A stretch of DNA of 64,000 nucleotides. Source: Neodontobutis hainanensis (taxonomy: Eukaryota; Chordata; Actinopteri; Gobiiformes; Odontobutidae). Within the stretch, counting starts at the first letter, position 1, and every line of letters starts with the position of its first letter. This document shows, piece after piece, positions 48,276 to 61,485 of the stretch. Made by a program: the position numbers and the translations under genes. Location of the stretch: positions 1 through 64,000 of the forward strand of contig JALDNG010002246.1 in the NCBI GenBank assembly GCA_024349245.1, given 5' to 3'. A model generated the notes under the pieces. The model ran no database searches, was not told the origin of the DNA, and saw only the letters and a list, made by a program, of their open reading frames with translations.

Positions 48276-51200
48276 TATACAGTCTGTTATAATGAACGCC
48301 TACAGTCTGTTCTACTGCACATCTACAGTCTGTTCTAAAGCATGTCTAGAGAGTTTTCTAATACTAATATAAAGTCTGTTCTAATGCTCGTCTACAGTCT
48401 GAACTAATGCACCACTAAAGTCTATTCCTCTGAAGCATTGTCAGTCTGTTCTACTGCAAGTCTACAGTCTGTTCTAATGCCAGTCTAGAGTGTGTACTAC
48501 TGCGGCTCCACAGTCTGTTCTACTGCACATCTACAATCTCTTCTACTGCACATGTACAGTCTGTTCTAATGGTCGTCTACAGTCAGTTCTAATGCTCGTC
48601 TACAATCAGTTCTGAAGCCATTCTAGAGTCTGTACTACTGCTGCTATGAAGTCTGTTCAACTGCACGTCTACAATCTGTTCAACTGCACCACTACAGTCT
48701 GTTCTATTGTACGCCTACAGTCTGTTCTACTGCACGACTATAGTCTCTTTTAATAAACGTCTACAGTCTCCTCTAATGCACATCTACAGTCTGTTCTACT
48801 GGATGTCTACAGTCTTTTCTAATAATTGTCTAGAGTCTGTTCTACTGCACGCCTACAGTCTTTTTCATAATTGTCAACTTTCCGTACTACTGCACCTCTA
48901 CAGTCTCTTCTACTGCACATCTACAGTTTGTTCTAATGGTCGCCTAGAGTCTGTACTAGTGAAACTCTACAGTCTGTTCTAAAACATGTCTACAGTCTTT
49001 TTAATACTCATGTACAGTCTGTTCTAATGCTCGTAAAGTCTCAACTATTGCCCTCTACAGTCTATTCTTCTGCACATCGTCAGTCTGTTCTACTGCACAT
49101 CTACAGTTTGTTCTACTGCACATCTACAGTCTTTTCTAATGCAAGTCTACAGTCTGTTCTACTGTTTGTCGACTATAGTCTGTTGTGATAATTGTCGACA
49201 TTCTGTACTACTGCATCTCTACAATTTGTTCTACTTCACTACATTATGTTCTTATGCACGTCTATTGTCTGTTCTAATGCTCGTCCACAGTCTGCTCTAA
49301 TGCAGGTCTTTAGTCTGTAAACTGCACAAATACAGACTGTTCTACTGGACGCCTACAATCTGTTCTAATGCTCGTACAGTCTGTTCTATTGTACGCCTAC
49401 AGTCTGTTCTAATGCACATCTACAGTCTGTTCTACTGGACGTTTACAGTCTGTTCTAATGCTCGCCTACAGTCAGTTCTAAAGCCAATCTAGAGTCTGTT
49501 CTACTGCTGCTGCTCTGAAGTCTGTTCAACTCCAAGTCTACAGTCTGTTCTAGTGCCATTTTACAGTCTGTACCTCTGCTCTACTGAAGTCTGTTCTATT
49601 GCACTTCTACAGTCTTTTTACTGCATATCTACAGTCTGTTCTACTGAAGATCTACAGTCTGTTCTAATGCAAGTCTACAGTCTATACTACTGCTCATCTA
49701 CACTCTGTTTTACTGCACGTCTACAGTCTCTACTACTGCACTTCTAAAGTCTGTTCTAATGCACATCTACAGTCTCTTCTAATGCAAGTCTACAGTCTTT
49801 ACTACTGCTCATCTACGGTCTGTTCTACTGCAGGTCTAAAATCTCTTCTAATAAATGTTTACAGTCTGTTTAACTGCAAGTCTACAGTCTGTTCAACTGC
49901 ACCTCTACAGTCTGTTCTAATGCTCGTCACAGTCTGTATTACTGCACCTCTACAGTCTGTTCTAAAGCATGTCTAGAGTGTTTTGTAATACTTATATACA
50001 GTCTGTTCTAATGCTCGTCTACAGTCTGTACTACTCCATCTCTACAGTCTATTCTTCTGCACATTGTCAGTCTGTTCTACTGACGTTTACAGTCTTTTTA
50101 ATGCTCATCTACAGTCATTTCTAAAGCCAATCTAGTGTCTGTACTACTGCTGCTCTGAAGTCTGTTTAACTGCAAGTCTACAGTATGTTCAACTGCACCT
50201 CTACAGTCTGTTCTAATGCCAGTTTACAGTCTGTTCTATTGCTCTACTGCAGTCTGTTCTACTGCATGTCTACAGTCTGTTTTACTGCACATCTACAGTC
50301 TGTTATAATGCACATCTACAGTCTGTTCCAATGCAAGTCTACAAGTTGTACTACTGCTCATGCGGTCTGTTCTACTCCACGTCTACAATCTGTTTTAATA
50401 AACGTCTACAGTCTGTTCTGCACATTTACAGTCTGTACTACTGCACTTCTACAGTCTTTTTTAATGCTCGTCTACAGTCTGTATTACTGCACCTCTACAG
50501 TCTGTTGTAAAGCATTTCTAGTAGTGTTTTTAATACTCATATAGAGTCTGTTCTAATGTTCGTCTACAGTCTGAACTACTACATTTCTACAGTCTGTTCT
50601 AAAGCATGTCTACAGTGTTTTCTAATACTCATATACAGTCTGTTCTAATGCTCCTACAGTCTGTACTACTGCACGTCTACAGTCTGTTCTACTGCATGTC
50701 TGCAGTCTGTTTTGATAAACATCTACAGTCTTTTCTACTACACATCTACAGTCTCTACTACTGCACTTCTAAAGTCTGTTTCTAATGCACATCTACAGTC
50801 TGTTCTAATGCAAGTCTATAGTCTGTACTACTGCTCATCCATGGTCTGTTCTAGTGCAGGTCTACAGTCTGTTCTAATAAACGTCTACAGTCTATAGTCT
50901 GTTCTAATGCTCGTCCACAGTCTGTTTTAATGCATGTCTTAATTCTGTACTACTGCACATTTACGGTCTGTTCTACTAGATGTCTACAGTCTGTTCTAAT
51001 GCTTGTATACAGTCTGTTGTATTGTACGTCCTACAGTCTTTTAAATGCACATCTACAGTCTGTTCAACTGCACGTCTACAGTCTTTTCAACTGCACCTCA
51101 ACAGTCTCTTCTAATGCCAGTTTACAGTCTGTACCTCTGCTCTACTGCAGTCTGTTCTACCGCACGTCTACTGTCTCTTTTTCTGCACATCTACAGTCTG

Positions 51201-51610
51201 TTCTAATGCACATCTACAGTCTGTTCTAATGCAAGTCTATAATCTGTACTACTGCTCATCTACAGTCTGTTCTAATGCAAGTTTATAATCTGTACTACTG
51301 CTCTACTGCAGTCTGTTCTACTGCACGTCTACAGTCTGTTTTACTGCTCATATACAGTCTGTTCTAATGCACATCTACAGTCTGTTCTAATGAAAGTCTA
51401 CATTCTGTACTACTGCTCACCTACAGTCTGTTCTTTTGCACGTCTACATTCTGTTCTGATAAACTTCTACAGTCTGTTCTACTGCATATCTACAGTCTAT
51501 ACTACTGCACTTTTAAAGTCTGTTCTAATGCACATCTACAGTCTGTTCTCATGCAAGTCTAAAGTTTGTACTACTGCTCATCTACGGTCTGTTCTACTGC
51601 AGGTCTACAG
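48276..51610 (+). repeat. 23-base satellite between SINE copies 2 and 3
   Basis: Forward monomers forming unit two. Its last about 0.6 kb (50640-51299) has no equivalent at the end of unit one but matches 54340-55000 in unit three and a related stretch at 42.7-43.4 kb. Nothing else is seen. Confidence 0.93.
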
Positions 51611-51958
51611 TTAATGGATTGATTTATATTGCGCTTTTCTCCCAAGGGACCAAGGGACTCAAAGCGCCCACAAGCCGTCCATTATTCATTCATACACAGT
51701 CACACACTGGTGATGGTAACTACAACTGTAGCCACAGATGCCCTGGGGCAGACTGACAGAGACGTGGCAGCCATTTTGCGCCTAAGGCCTCTTTGAACAT
51801 CACCACATACATTCACTGAATTTTCTTAAACATTCATATGAGGCAAGGTGGGTTAAGTGTCTTGCCCAAGGACACAATGACAGAATGTCATTGCGGGAAT
51901 CGAACACACTACCTTCCGGTTGAAAGACGACCGCTCTACCACTGAGCCACTGACGCCC
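51611..51958 (-). mobile_element. tRNA-derived SINE, copy 3
   Basis: Same element in the third tandem unit. The tail end matches copy 1 (TTAATGGATTGATTTATATT). It differs near 51887-51897, where about 10 bases of the region before the B box are lost and the sequence reads GAATGTCATTGCGGGAATCG. A and B boxes remain recognisable on the minus strand. Confidence 0.86.
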
Positions 51959-54900
51959 TATACAGTCTGTTATAATGAACGCCTACAGTCTGTTCTACTG
52001 CACATCTACAGTCTGTTCTAAAGCATGTCTAGAGAGTTTTCTAATACTAATATAAAGTCTGTTCTAATGCTCGTCTACAGTCTGAACTAATGCACCACTA
52101 AAGTCTATTCCTCTGAAGCATTGTCAGTCTGTTCTACTGCAAGTCTACAGTCTGTTCTAATGCCAGTCTAGAGTGTGTACTACTGCGGCTCCACAGTCTG
52201 TTCTACTGCACATCTACAATCTCTTCTACTGCACATGTACAGTCTGTTCTAATGGTCGTCTACAGTCAGTTCTAATGCTCGTCTACAATCAGTTCTGAAG
52301 CCATTCTAGAGTCTGTACTACTGCTGCTATGAAGTCTGTTCAACTGCACGCCTACAATCTGTTCAACTGCACCACTACAGTCTGTTCTATTGTGCGTCTA
52401 CAGTCTGTTCTACTGCACGACTATAGTCTCTTTTAATAAACGTCTACAGTCTCCTCTAATGCACATCTACAGTCTGTTCTACTGGATGTCTACAGTCTTT
52501 TCTAATAATTGTCTAGAGTCTGTTCTACTGCACGTCTACAGTCTTTTTTCATAATTGTCAACTTTCCGTACTACTGCACCTCTACAGTCTCTTCTACTGC
52601 ACATCTACAGTTTGTTCTAATGGTCGTCTAGAGTCTGTACTAGTGAAACTCTACAGTCTGTTCTAAAACATGTCTACAGTCTTTTTTTAATACTCATGTA
52701 CAGTCTGTTCTAATGCTCGTGTAAAGTCTCAACTATTGCCCTCTACAGTCTATTCTTCTGCACATCGTCAGTCTGTTCTACTGCACATCTACAGTTTGTT
52801 CTACTGCACATCTACAGTCTTTTCTAATGCAAGTCTACAGTCTGTTCTACTGTTTGTCGACTATAGTCTGTTGTGATAATTGCTGTCGACATTCTGTACT
52901 ACTGCATCTCTACAATTTGTTCTACTTCACTACATTATGTTCTTATGCACGTCTATTGTCTGTTCTAATGCTCGTCCACAGTCTGCTCTAATGCAGGTCT
53001 TTAGTCTGTAAAACTGCACAAATACAGACTGTTCTACTGGACGCCTACAATCTGTTCTAATGCTCGTCTACAGTCTGTTCTATTGTACGCCTACAGTCTG
53101 TTCTAATGCACATCTACAGTCTGTTCTACTGACGCGTTTACAGTCTGTTCTAATGCTCGCCTACAGTCAGTTCTAAAGCCAATCTAGAGTCTGTTCTACT
53201 GCTGCTGCTCTGAAGTCTGTTCAACTCCAAGTCTACAGTCTGTTCTAGTGCCATTTTACAGTCTGTACCTCTGCTCTACTGAAGTCTGTTCTATTGCACT
53301 TCTACAGTCTTTTTACTGCATATCTACAGTCTGTTCTACTGAAGATCTACAGTCTGTTCTAATGCAAGTCTACAGTCTATACTACTGCTCATCTACACTC
53401 TGTTTTACTGCACGTCTACAGTCTCTACTACTGCACTTCTAAAGTCTGTTCTAATGCACATCTACAGTCTCTTCTAATGCAAGTCTACAGTCTTTACTAC
53501 TGCTCATCTACGGTCTGTTCTACTGCAGGTCTAAAATCTCTTCTAATAAATGTTTACAGTCTGTTTAACTGCAAGTCTACAGTCTGTTCAACTGCACCTC
53601 TACAGTCTGTTCTAATGCTCGTCTACAGTCTGTATTACTGCACCTCTACAGTCTGTTCTAAAGCATGTCTAGAGTGTTTTGTAATACTTATATACAGTCT
53701 GTTCTAATGCTCGTCTACAGTCTGTACTACTCCATCTCTACAGTCTATTCTTCTGCACATTGTCAGTCTGTTCTACTGGACGTTTACAGTCTTTTTTAAT
53801 GCTCATCTACAGTCATTTCTAAAGCCAATCTAGTGTCTGTACTACTGCTGCTCTGAAGTCTGTTTAACTGCAAGTCTACAGTATGTTCAACTGCACCTCT
53901 ACAGTCTGTTCTAATGCCAGTTTACAGTCTGTTCTATTGCTCTACTGCAGTCTGTTCTACTGCATGTCTACAGTCTGTTTTACTGCACATCTACAGTCTG
54001 TTATAATGCACATCTACAGTCTGTTCCAATGCAAGTCTACAAGTTGTACTACTGCTCATGTACGGTCTGTTCTACTCCACGTCTACAATCTGTTTTAATA
54101 AACGTCTACAGTCTGTTCTGCACATTTACAGTCTGTACTACTGCACTTCTACAGTCTTTTTTAATGCTCGTCTACAGTCTGTATTACTGCACCTCTACAG
54201 TCTGTTGTAAAGCATTTCTAGTAGTGTTTTTAATACTCATATAGAGTCTGTTCTAATGTTCGTCTACAGTCTGAACTACTACATTTCTACAGTCTGTTCT
54301 AAAGCATGTCTACAGTGTTTTCTAATACTCATATACAGTCTGTTCTAATGCTCGTCTACAGTCTGTACTACTGCACGTCTACAGTCTGTTCTACTGCATG
54401 TCTGCAGTCTGTTTTGATAAACATCTACAGTCTTTTCTACTACACATCTACAGTCTCTACTACTGCACTTCTAAAGTCTGTTTCTAACGCACATCTACAG
54501 TCTGTTCTAATGCAAGTCTATAGTCTGTACTACTGCTCATCCATGGTCTGTTCTAGTGCAGGTCTACAGTCTGTTCTAATAAACGTCTACAGTCTATAGT
54601 CTGTTCTAATGCTCGTCCACAGTCTGTTTTAATGCATGTCTTAATTCTGTACTACTGCACATTTACGGTCTGTTCTACTAGATGTCTACAGTCTGTTCTA
54701 ATGCTTGTATACAGTCTGTTGTATTGTACGTCTACAGTCTTTTTAAATGCACATCTACAGTCTGTTCAACTGCACGTCTACAGTCTTTTCAACTGCACCT
54801 CAACAGTCTCTTCTAATGCCAGTTTACAGTCTGTACCTCTGCTCTACTGCAGTCTGTTCTACCGCACGTCTACTGTCTCTTTTTCTGCACATCTACAGTC

Positions 54901-57370
54901 TGTTCTAATGCACATCTACAGTCTGTTCTAATGCAAGTCTATAATCTGTACTACTGCTCATCTACAGTCTGTTCTAATGCAAGTTTATAATCTGTACTAC
55001 TGCTCATCTACAGTCTGTTCTAATGCAAGTCTACAGTCTGTACTACTGCTCATTTATGGTCTGTTCTACTGCAAGTCTACAGTCTGTTCTAATGCTCGTC
55101 TACAGTCTGTATTACTGCACGTCTACAGTCATTTTAACTGCACCTCAACAGTCTGTTCTAATGCCAGTTTACATTCTTTACCTCTGCTCTACTGCAGTCT
55201 GTTCTACTGCATGTCTACAGTCTGTTTTACTGCTCATATACAGTCTGTTCTACTGCACGACTACAGTCTGTTCTAAAGCCAGTCTAGAGTCTGTTCTACT
55301 GCTGCTCTGAAGTATTTTCAACTGCATGTCTATAGTCTGTTTAACTGCACCTCTACGTCTGTTCTATTGTATGTCTACATTCTGTTCTAATGCACATCTA
55401 CAGTCTGTTCTAATGCTCGTCTACAGTCTCTACTAACGGACCATTAAATTATTTTCTTCTGCAGCATCATTAGACTGTTTTACTGGACATCTACAGTCTG
55501 TTCTAATACACGTCTATAGTCTGTTCAAATACTCGTCCACAGTCTGTTCTAATGCAGTCTGTACTACTGCACATCTATAGTCTGTTCTATTGCTCGAATA
55601 CAGTCTGTTCTAATGCCCAATAAAAGTCTTTACTACTCCACCTCTACAGTTTGTTCTACATCTCCTCTACAGTCTGTTCTACTGCAGCTCTACAGTCTGT
55701 TTTAATGCCAGTCTAGAGTCTGTACTACTGCTGCTCTGCAGTCTGTTCTACTGCAAGTCTACATTCTGTTCTACTGCACATCTACAGTCTGTTCTAATGC
55801 ACATCTATAGTCTGTTCTAATGCTCGTCTACAGTCTGAACTACTGCACCTCTACAATCTGTTCTAAAGCATGTCTACAGTGTTTTCTAATACTCATATAC
55901 AGTCTGTTCTAATGCTCGTCTACAGTCTGAACTACTGCAACTCTACAGTCTGTTCTAAAGCATATCTACAGTGTTTTCTAATACTCATATACTGTCTGTT
56001 CTAATCCTCATCTACAGTCTGTACTACTGCACCTCTAGAGTCTATTCTTCTGCACATTCTCAGTCTGTTCTACAGGTTGTTTACTGTTTGTTCTAATGCT
56101 CGTCTACAGTCTGTTCCAAAGCCAATCTAGAGTCTGTTCTACTTCTGCTCTGAAGTCTATTCAACTGCACATCTACAGTCTGTTCAACTGCACCTCTACA
56201 GTCTTTTCTATTGTTAATAGATAATAATTGTCTAGAGTCTGTTATACTGCACGTCTACAGTGTCTTTTAATAATTGTCAACTTTCTGTACTACTGCACCT
56301 CTACAGTCTCTTCTACTGCACATCTACAGTTTGTTCTAATGGTCGTCTAGAGTCTGTACTACTGGAACTCTACAGTCTGTTCTAAAACATGTCTACAGTC
56401 TTTTCTAATACTCATGTACAGTCTGTTCTAATGCTCGTGTAAAGTCTCAACTACTGCCCTCTACAGTCCATTCTTTTGCACATCTACAGTCTGTTCTAAT
56501 GCACATCTACAATCTGTTCTAATGGAATTCTCCAGTCTGTACAAATGCTCGTCTACAGTTTGTTCTACTGCTCTTCTACAGTCTGTTCTAAAAAACGTCT
56601 ACAGTCTGTACTACTGCACATCTACAGTTTGTACTAAAGCATGTTAGAGTGTTTTCTAATACTAATATACAGTCTGTTTTAATGCTCGTCTATAGTTTGT
56701 ACAACTGCACCTCTACTGCCTGTTCTAAAGCATGTCTAGAGTGTTTTCTAATATTCATATAGAGTCTGTTCTAATGCTCATCTACAGTCTGAACTACTGC
56801 ACCTCTACAGTCTGTTCTAAAGCTCATCTACAGTCTGTTCTAAAGCCAATCTAGAGTCTGTACTACTGCTGCTCTAAAGTCTGTTCAACTGGACGTCTAC
56901 AGTCTGGTCTACTGCACATCTAGTTTGTTTTAATGCTCGTCTACAGTCTGTACTACTGCACCTCTACAGTCTCTTCTAAAGCATGTCTACAGTCTTTTCT
57001 AATAGTCATGTACAGGCTGTTCTAATCCTCGTAAAGTCTCAACTACTGCAACTCTTCAGTCTATTCTTCTGCACCTCGTCAGTCTGTTCTACTGCACATC
57101 TACAGTCTATTCTAATGGACATCAACTGTATGTTCTAATGAAAGTCTACAGTCTGTACAACTGCTCATCTACAGTCTGTTCTACTGCACGTGTACAGTCT
57201 GTTGTATTGCTCATCTACAGTCTGTTCTACTGCACGTTTACAGTCTGTTCTAATACAAGTCTACAGTCTCTACTACTGCTCATTTACAGTCTGTTCTACT
57301 ACACATCTACAGTCTCTACTACTGCACTTCTAAAGTCTGTTCTAGTGCACATCTACACTCTCTTCTAATG

Positions 57371-59720
57371 CTCGTCTACAGTCTGTACTACTGCATTTCT
57401 ACAGTCTATTCTTCTGCACATTGTCAGTCTGTTCTACTGGATGTTTAAAGTCTGTTCTAATGCTCGTCTACAGTCAGTTTTACAGTCTGTTCTAATGCAA
57501 GTCTATAGTCTGTTTTACTACTCATCTACGGTCTGTTCTTTTGCAGGTCTACAGTCTGTTCTAATAAACGTCTACAGTCTGTTCTACTGCACATCTACAG
57601 TCTGTTCTAATGCAAGTCTACAGTCTGTATTACTGCTCATCTACAGTCTGTTCTAAAGCATGTCTCGAGTGTTTTCTAATACTCATATACAGTATGTTCT
57701 AATGCATGTCTACAGTCAGAAATACTGCACCTTTTACAATCCGTTCTAAAGCATGTGCAGAGTGTTTTCTAAAACTCATATAGAGTCTGTTCTAATACTC
57801 GTCTACAGTCTGAACTACTGCAGCTCTACAGTCTGTTCTAAAGCATGTCTAGAGTGTTTTCTAATACTCATATACAGTCTGTTCTAATGCTTGTCTACAG
57901 TCTGTACTACTGCATCTCTACAGTCTATTCTTCTGCACATTGTCAGTCTGTTCTACTGGACGTTTACAGTCTTTTCTAATTCTCATCTACAGTCTGTATT
58001 ACTGCACCTCTACAGTCTGTTCTAAAGCATGTTTAGAGTGTTTTCTAATACTCATATACAGTCTGTTCTAATGTTCGTCTACAGTCGGAACTACTGCATC
58101 TCTACATTTTGTTATAAAGCATATCTAGAGTGTTTTCTAATACTTATATAGAGTCTGTTCTACTGACGTTTATAGCCTGTTCTAATGCTCGTCTATAGTC
58201 AGTTCTAAAGCCAATCTAGAGTCTGTACTACTGCTGCTCTGAAGTCTGCTCAACTGCACGTCTACTGTCTGTTCACCTGCACCGTTACAGTCTGTTCTAA
58301 TGCCAGTTTACAGTCTGTACTACTGCTCTACTACAGTCTCGTCCACTGCACGTCTACAGTATGTTTTACTGCACATCTACAGTCTGTTCTAATGTACATC
58401 TACTGTCTGTTCTAATGCAAGCCTACAGTCTGTACTACTTCTCATCTACAGTCTGTTCTACTGCACGTCTACAGTCTGTTCTAATGCACATCTACAGTCT
58501 GTTCTAATGCCAGTTTACAGTCTGTACTACTGCTCTACTACAGTCTCGTCCACTGCACGTCTACAGTCTGTTCTACTACACATCTACAGTCTCTTCTAAT
58601 GCTCGTCTACAGTCTGTACTACTGCATTTCTATAGTCTATTCTTCTGCACATTGTCAGTCTGTTCTACTGGATGTTTACAGTCTGTTCTAAGGCTCGTCT
58701 ACAGTCAGTTTTACAGTCTGTTCTAATGCAAGTCTATAGTCTGTTTTACTACTCATCTACGGTCTGTTCTTTTGCAGGTCTACAGTCTGTTCTAATAAAC
58801 GTCTACAGTCTGTTCTACTGCACATCTACAGTCTGTTCTAATGCAAGTCTACAGTCTGTATTACTGCTCATCTACAGTCTGCTCTAAAGCATGTCTAGAG
58901 TGTTTTCTAATACTCATATACAGTCTGTTCTAATGCATGTCTACAGTCAGAAATACTGCACCTTTTACAATCTGTTCTAAAGAATGTGCAGAGTGTTTTC
59001 TAAAACTAATATAGAGTCTGTTCTAATACTCGTCTACAGTCTGAACTACTGCAGCTCTACAGTCTGTTCTAAAGCATGTCTAGAGTGTTTTCTAATACTC
59101 ATATACAGTCTGTTCTAATGCTTGTCTACAGTCTGTACTACTGCATCTCTACAGTCTATTCTTCTGCATATTGTCAGTCTGTTCTACTGGGCGTTTACAG
59201 TCTTTTCTAATTTTCATCTACAGTCTGTATTACTGCACCTCTACAGTCTGTTCTAAAGCATGTTTAGAGTGTTTTCTAATACTCATATACAGTCTGTTCT
59301 AATGTTCGTCTACAGTCGATACTACTGAACCTCTACATTTTGTTATAAAGCAGATCTAGAGTGTTTTCTAATACTTATATAGAGTCTGTTCTACTGGGCG
59401 TTTATAGCCTGTTCTAATGCTCGTCTATAGTCAGTTCTAAAGCCCATCTAGAGTCTGTACTACTGCTGCTCTGAAGTCTGCTCAACTGCACGTCTACTGT
59501 CTGTTCACCTGCACCTCTACAGTCTGTTCTAATGCCAGTTTACAGTCTGTACTACTGCTCTACTACAGTCTCGTCCACTGCACATCTACAGTCTGTTTTA
59601 CTGCACATCTACAGTCTGTTCTAATGTACATCTACTGTCTGTTCTAATGCAAGCCTACAGTCTGTACTACTGCTCATCTACAGTCTGTTCTACTGCACGT
59701 CTACAGTCTTTTCTAATGCA
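57371..59720 (+). repeat. Tandem duplication of about 1.23 kb in the satellite
   Basis: The stretch from about 57371 to 58601 is repeated from about 58602, with an offset of 1231 bases. Landmarks include the monomer pair GGATGTTTAAAGTC / GGATGTTTACAGTC and CACCTTTTACAATC in both copies. Confidence 0.8.
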
Positions 59721-61330
59721 CATCTACAGTCTGTTCTAAAGTATGTCTACAGTCTTTTCTACTACTCATGTACAGTGTCTTCTAATGCTCGTGTAAAGTC
59801 TCAACTACTGCACCTCTGAGGTATATTCTTCTGCACATCGTCAGTCTGTTCGACTGCACATCTACAGTCTGTTCTAATGGACATCTACAGTCTGTTCTAA
59901 AGCACGTCTATAGTCTGTTCTAATGCTCGTCCACAGTCTATTCTTATGCAGGTCTTTAGTCTTTACTACTGCACATCTACAGTCTGTTCTAATGGACACC
60001 TACATTCTGTTCTAATGCTCATCTACAGTATGTTCTATTGTACGTCTACAGTCTTTTCTACTGCACATCAACAGTCTATTCTAATGCTCGTCTACAGTCT
60101 GTACAACTGCACCTCTACAGTCTGTTCTACTGCACGTCTTCAGTCTTTTCTAATGCATGTCTACAGTCTTTTCTAATACTCATCTACAGTCTGTTCTAAT
60201 GCATGTCTATAGTCTGTTTTAATGCTCGTCCACAGTCTGTTCTAACGCAGGTCTTTAGTCTGTACTACTCCATATCTACAGTCTGTTCTCCTGGATGTGT
60301 ACAGTCGGTTCTAATGCTCGTCTACAGTCTGTTCTATTGTACAACTACAGTCTCTTCTAATGCACATCTACAGGCTGTTAAACTGCATGTATTCAGTCTG
60401 TTCTAATAATTGTCAACATTCTGTAATACTGCACCTCTACAGTCTCTTCTACTGCACCTCTACAGTCTGTTCTAAAGCATGTCTACAGTCTTTTCTAATA
60501 CTCATCTACAGTCTGTTCAAATTCACGTCTATAGTCTTTTTTAATAATCGTCCACAGTCTGTTCTAACGCAGGTCTTTAGATTGTACTACTCCATATCTA
60601 GAGTCTGTTCTCCTGGATGTGTACAGTCTGTTCTAATGCTCGTCTACAGTCTGTTCTATTGTACGTCTACAGTCTCTTCTAATGCACATCTACAGGCTGT
60701 TCAACTGCACGTCTACAGTCTTTTCAACTGCATCTCAACAGTCTGTTCTAATGCCAGTTTACAGTCTGTACCTCTGCTCTACTGCAGTCTGTTCTACTGC
60801 ACGTCTACAGTCTGTTTTACTGCACATCTACAGTCTGTTCTAATGCTCGTCTACAGTCTGTATTACTGCACCTCTACCGTCTGTTCTAAAACATGTCTAG
60901 AGTGTTTTCTAATACTCATATACAGTCTGTTCTAATGCTCCTCTACAGTCAGTTCTAAAGCCAATCTAGTGTCTCTATTACTGCTGCTCTGAAGTCTGTT
61001 CAACTGCAGCTCTACAGTCTGTTCTAATGCTCATCTACGGTCTGTTCTACTGCACGCCTACAGTTTCTTTTAATAAACGTCTACAGTCTGTTCTGCACAT
61101 TTACAGTCTGTACTACTGCACTTCTACAGTCATTTCAAATGCTTGTCTACAGTGTGTATTACTGTATCTCTACAGTCTGTTCTAAAGCATGTCTACAGTG
61201 TTTTCTAATACTCATATACAGTCTGTTCTTATGCTGGTATACAGTTTGTACTACTGCACCTACAGTCTATTCTTCTGCACATTGTCAGTCTGTTCTACTG
61301 ACGTTTACAGTCTGTTCTAATGCTCATCTA
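59721..61330 (+). repeat. Satellite segment duplicated about 41 kb away, right copy
   Basis: This matches 18421-20425 in monomer order and rare variants, in the same orientation. It lacks the extra 368-base repeat and a small inner portion present in the left copy, and is truncated on the right by the L2 element. It therefore dates the L2 insertion as later than the divergence of the two segments. Confidence 0.8.
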
Positions 61331-61485
61331 TAATAATAATAATAAGTTTTATTTATATAGCGCCTTTCCAGAGCTCAAGGACGCTTTACAATATACAATA
61401 AACAAACAACAATGAGTACAATTGACAAAGAGAGCAGACAGAACAACAATAGACAAAGGAAGAGAAGAAAAAAAACAAACAAAAA
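61331..61485 (-). other. 3' UTR and microsatellite tail of the L2-clade LINE
   Basis: After the ORF stop the element has about 150 non-coding bases ending, on the minus strand, in GGAAAGGCGCTATATAAAT and then TTATTATTATTATTA. This short, structured 3' end is the presumed recognition site for the L2 reverse transcriptase. It resembles the SINE tail at 44726-44780. Confidence 0.75.

Larger units (their letters stand above)
44260..55000 (+). repeat. Tandem triplication of a 3.2-3.7 kb SINE-containing satellite unit
   Basis: Three consecutive copies cover about 44260-47461, 47462-51299 and 51300-55000. Equivalent points are offset by about 3192-3202 between copies one and two and about 3683-3702 between copies two and three. 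Each carries the same SINE at the same place in the satellite and the same run of rare monomers, for example CTGCTGCTCTGAAGTC. Copies two and three share about 0.5 kb at their right ends that copy one lacks. Shared insertion points show that the SINE inserted once and was then amplified with its surroundings. Confidence 0.87.
51959..61330 (+). repeat. 23-base satellite array, forward orientation, to the L2 insertion
   Basis: Forward monomers complete unit three (to about 55000), then a stretch related to 42.7-43.9 kb (to about 55690), then further satellite with a 1.23-kb tandem duplication, then the segment shared with 18.4-20.4 kb. It ends at ATGCTCATCTA where the L2 tail begins. No gene-like sequence. 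Confidence 0.94.

Noticed and set aside
18642..61333. Many 60-190-codon open frames with VYSLYYCTSTVCS-type repeats
   Set aside because: These are chance frames through the 23-base satellite, which cycles phase every 69 bases. They share no start context and follow the orientation of the satellite.
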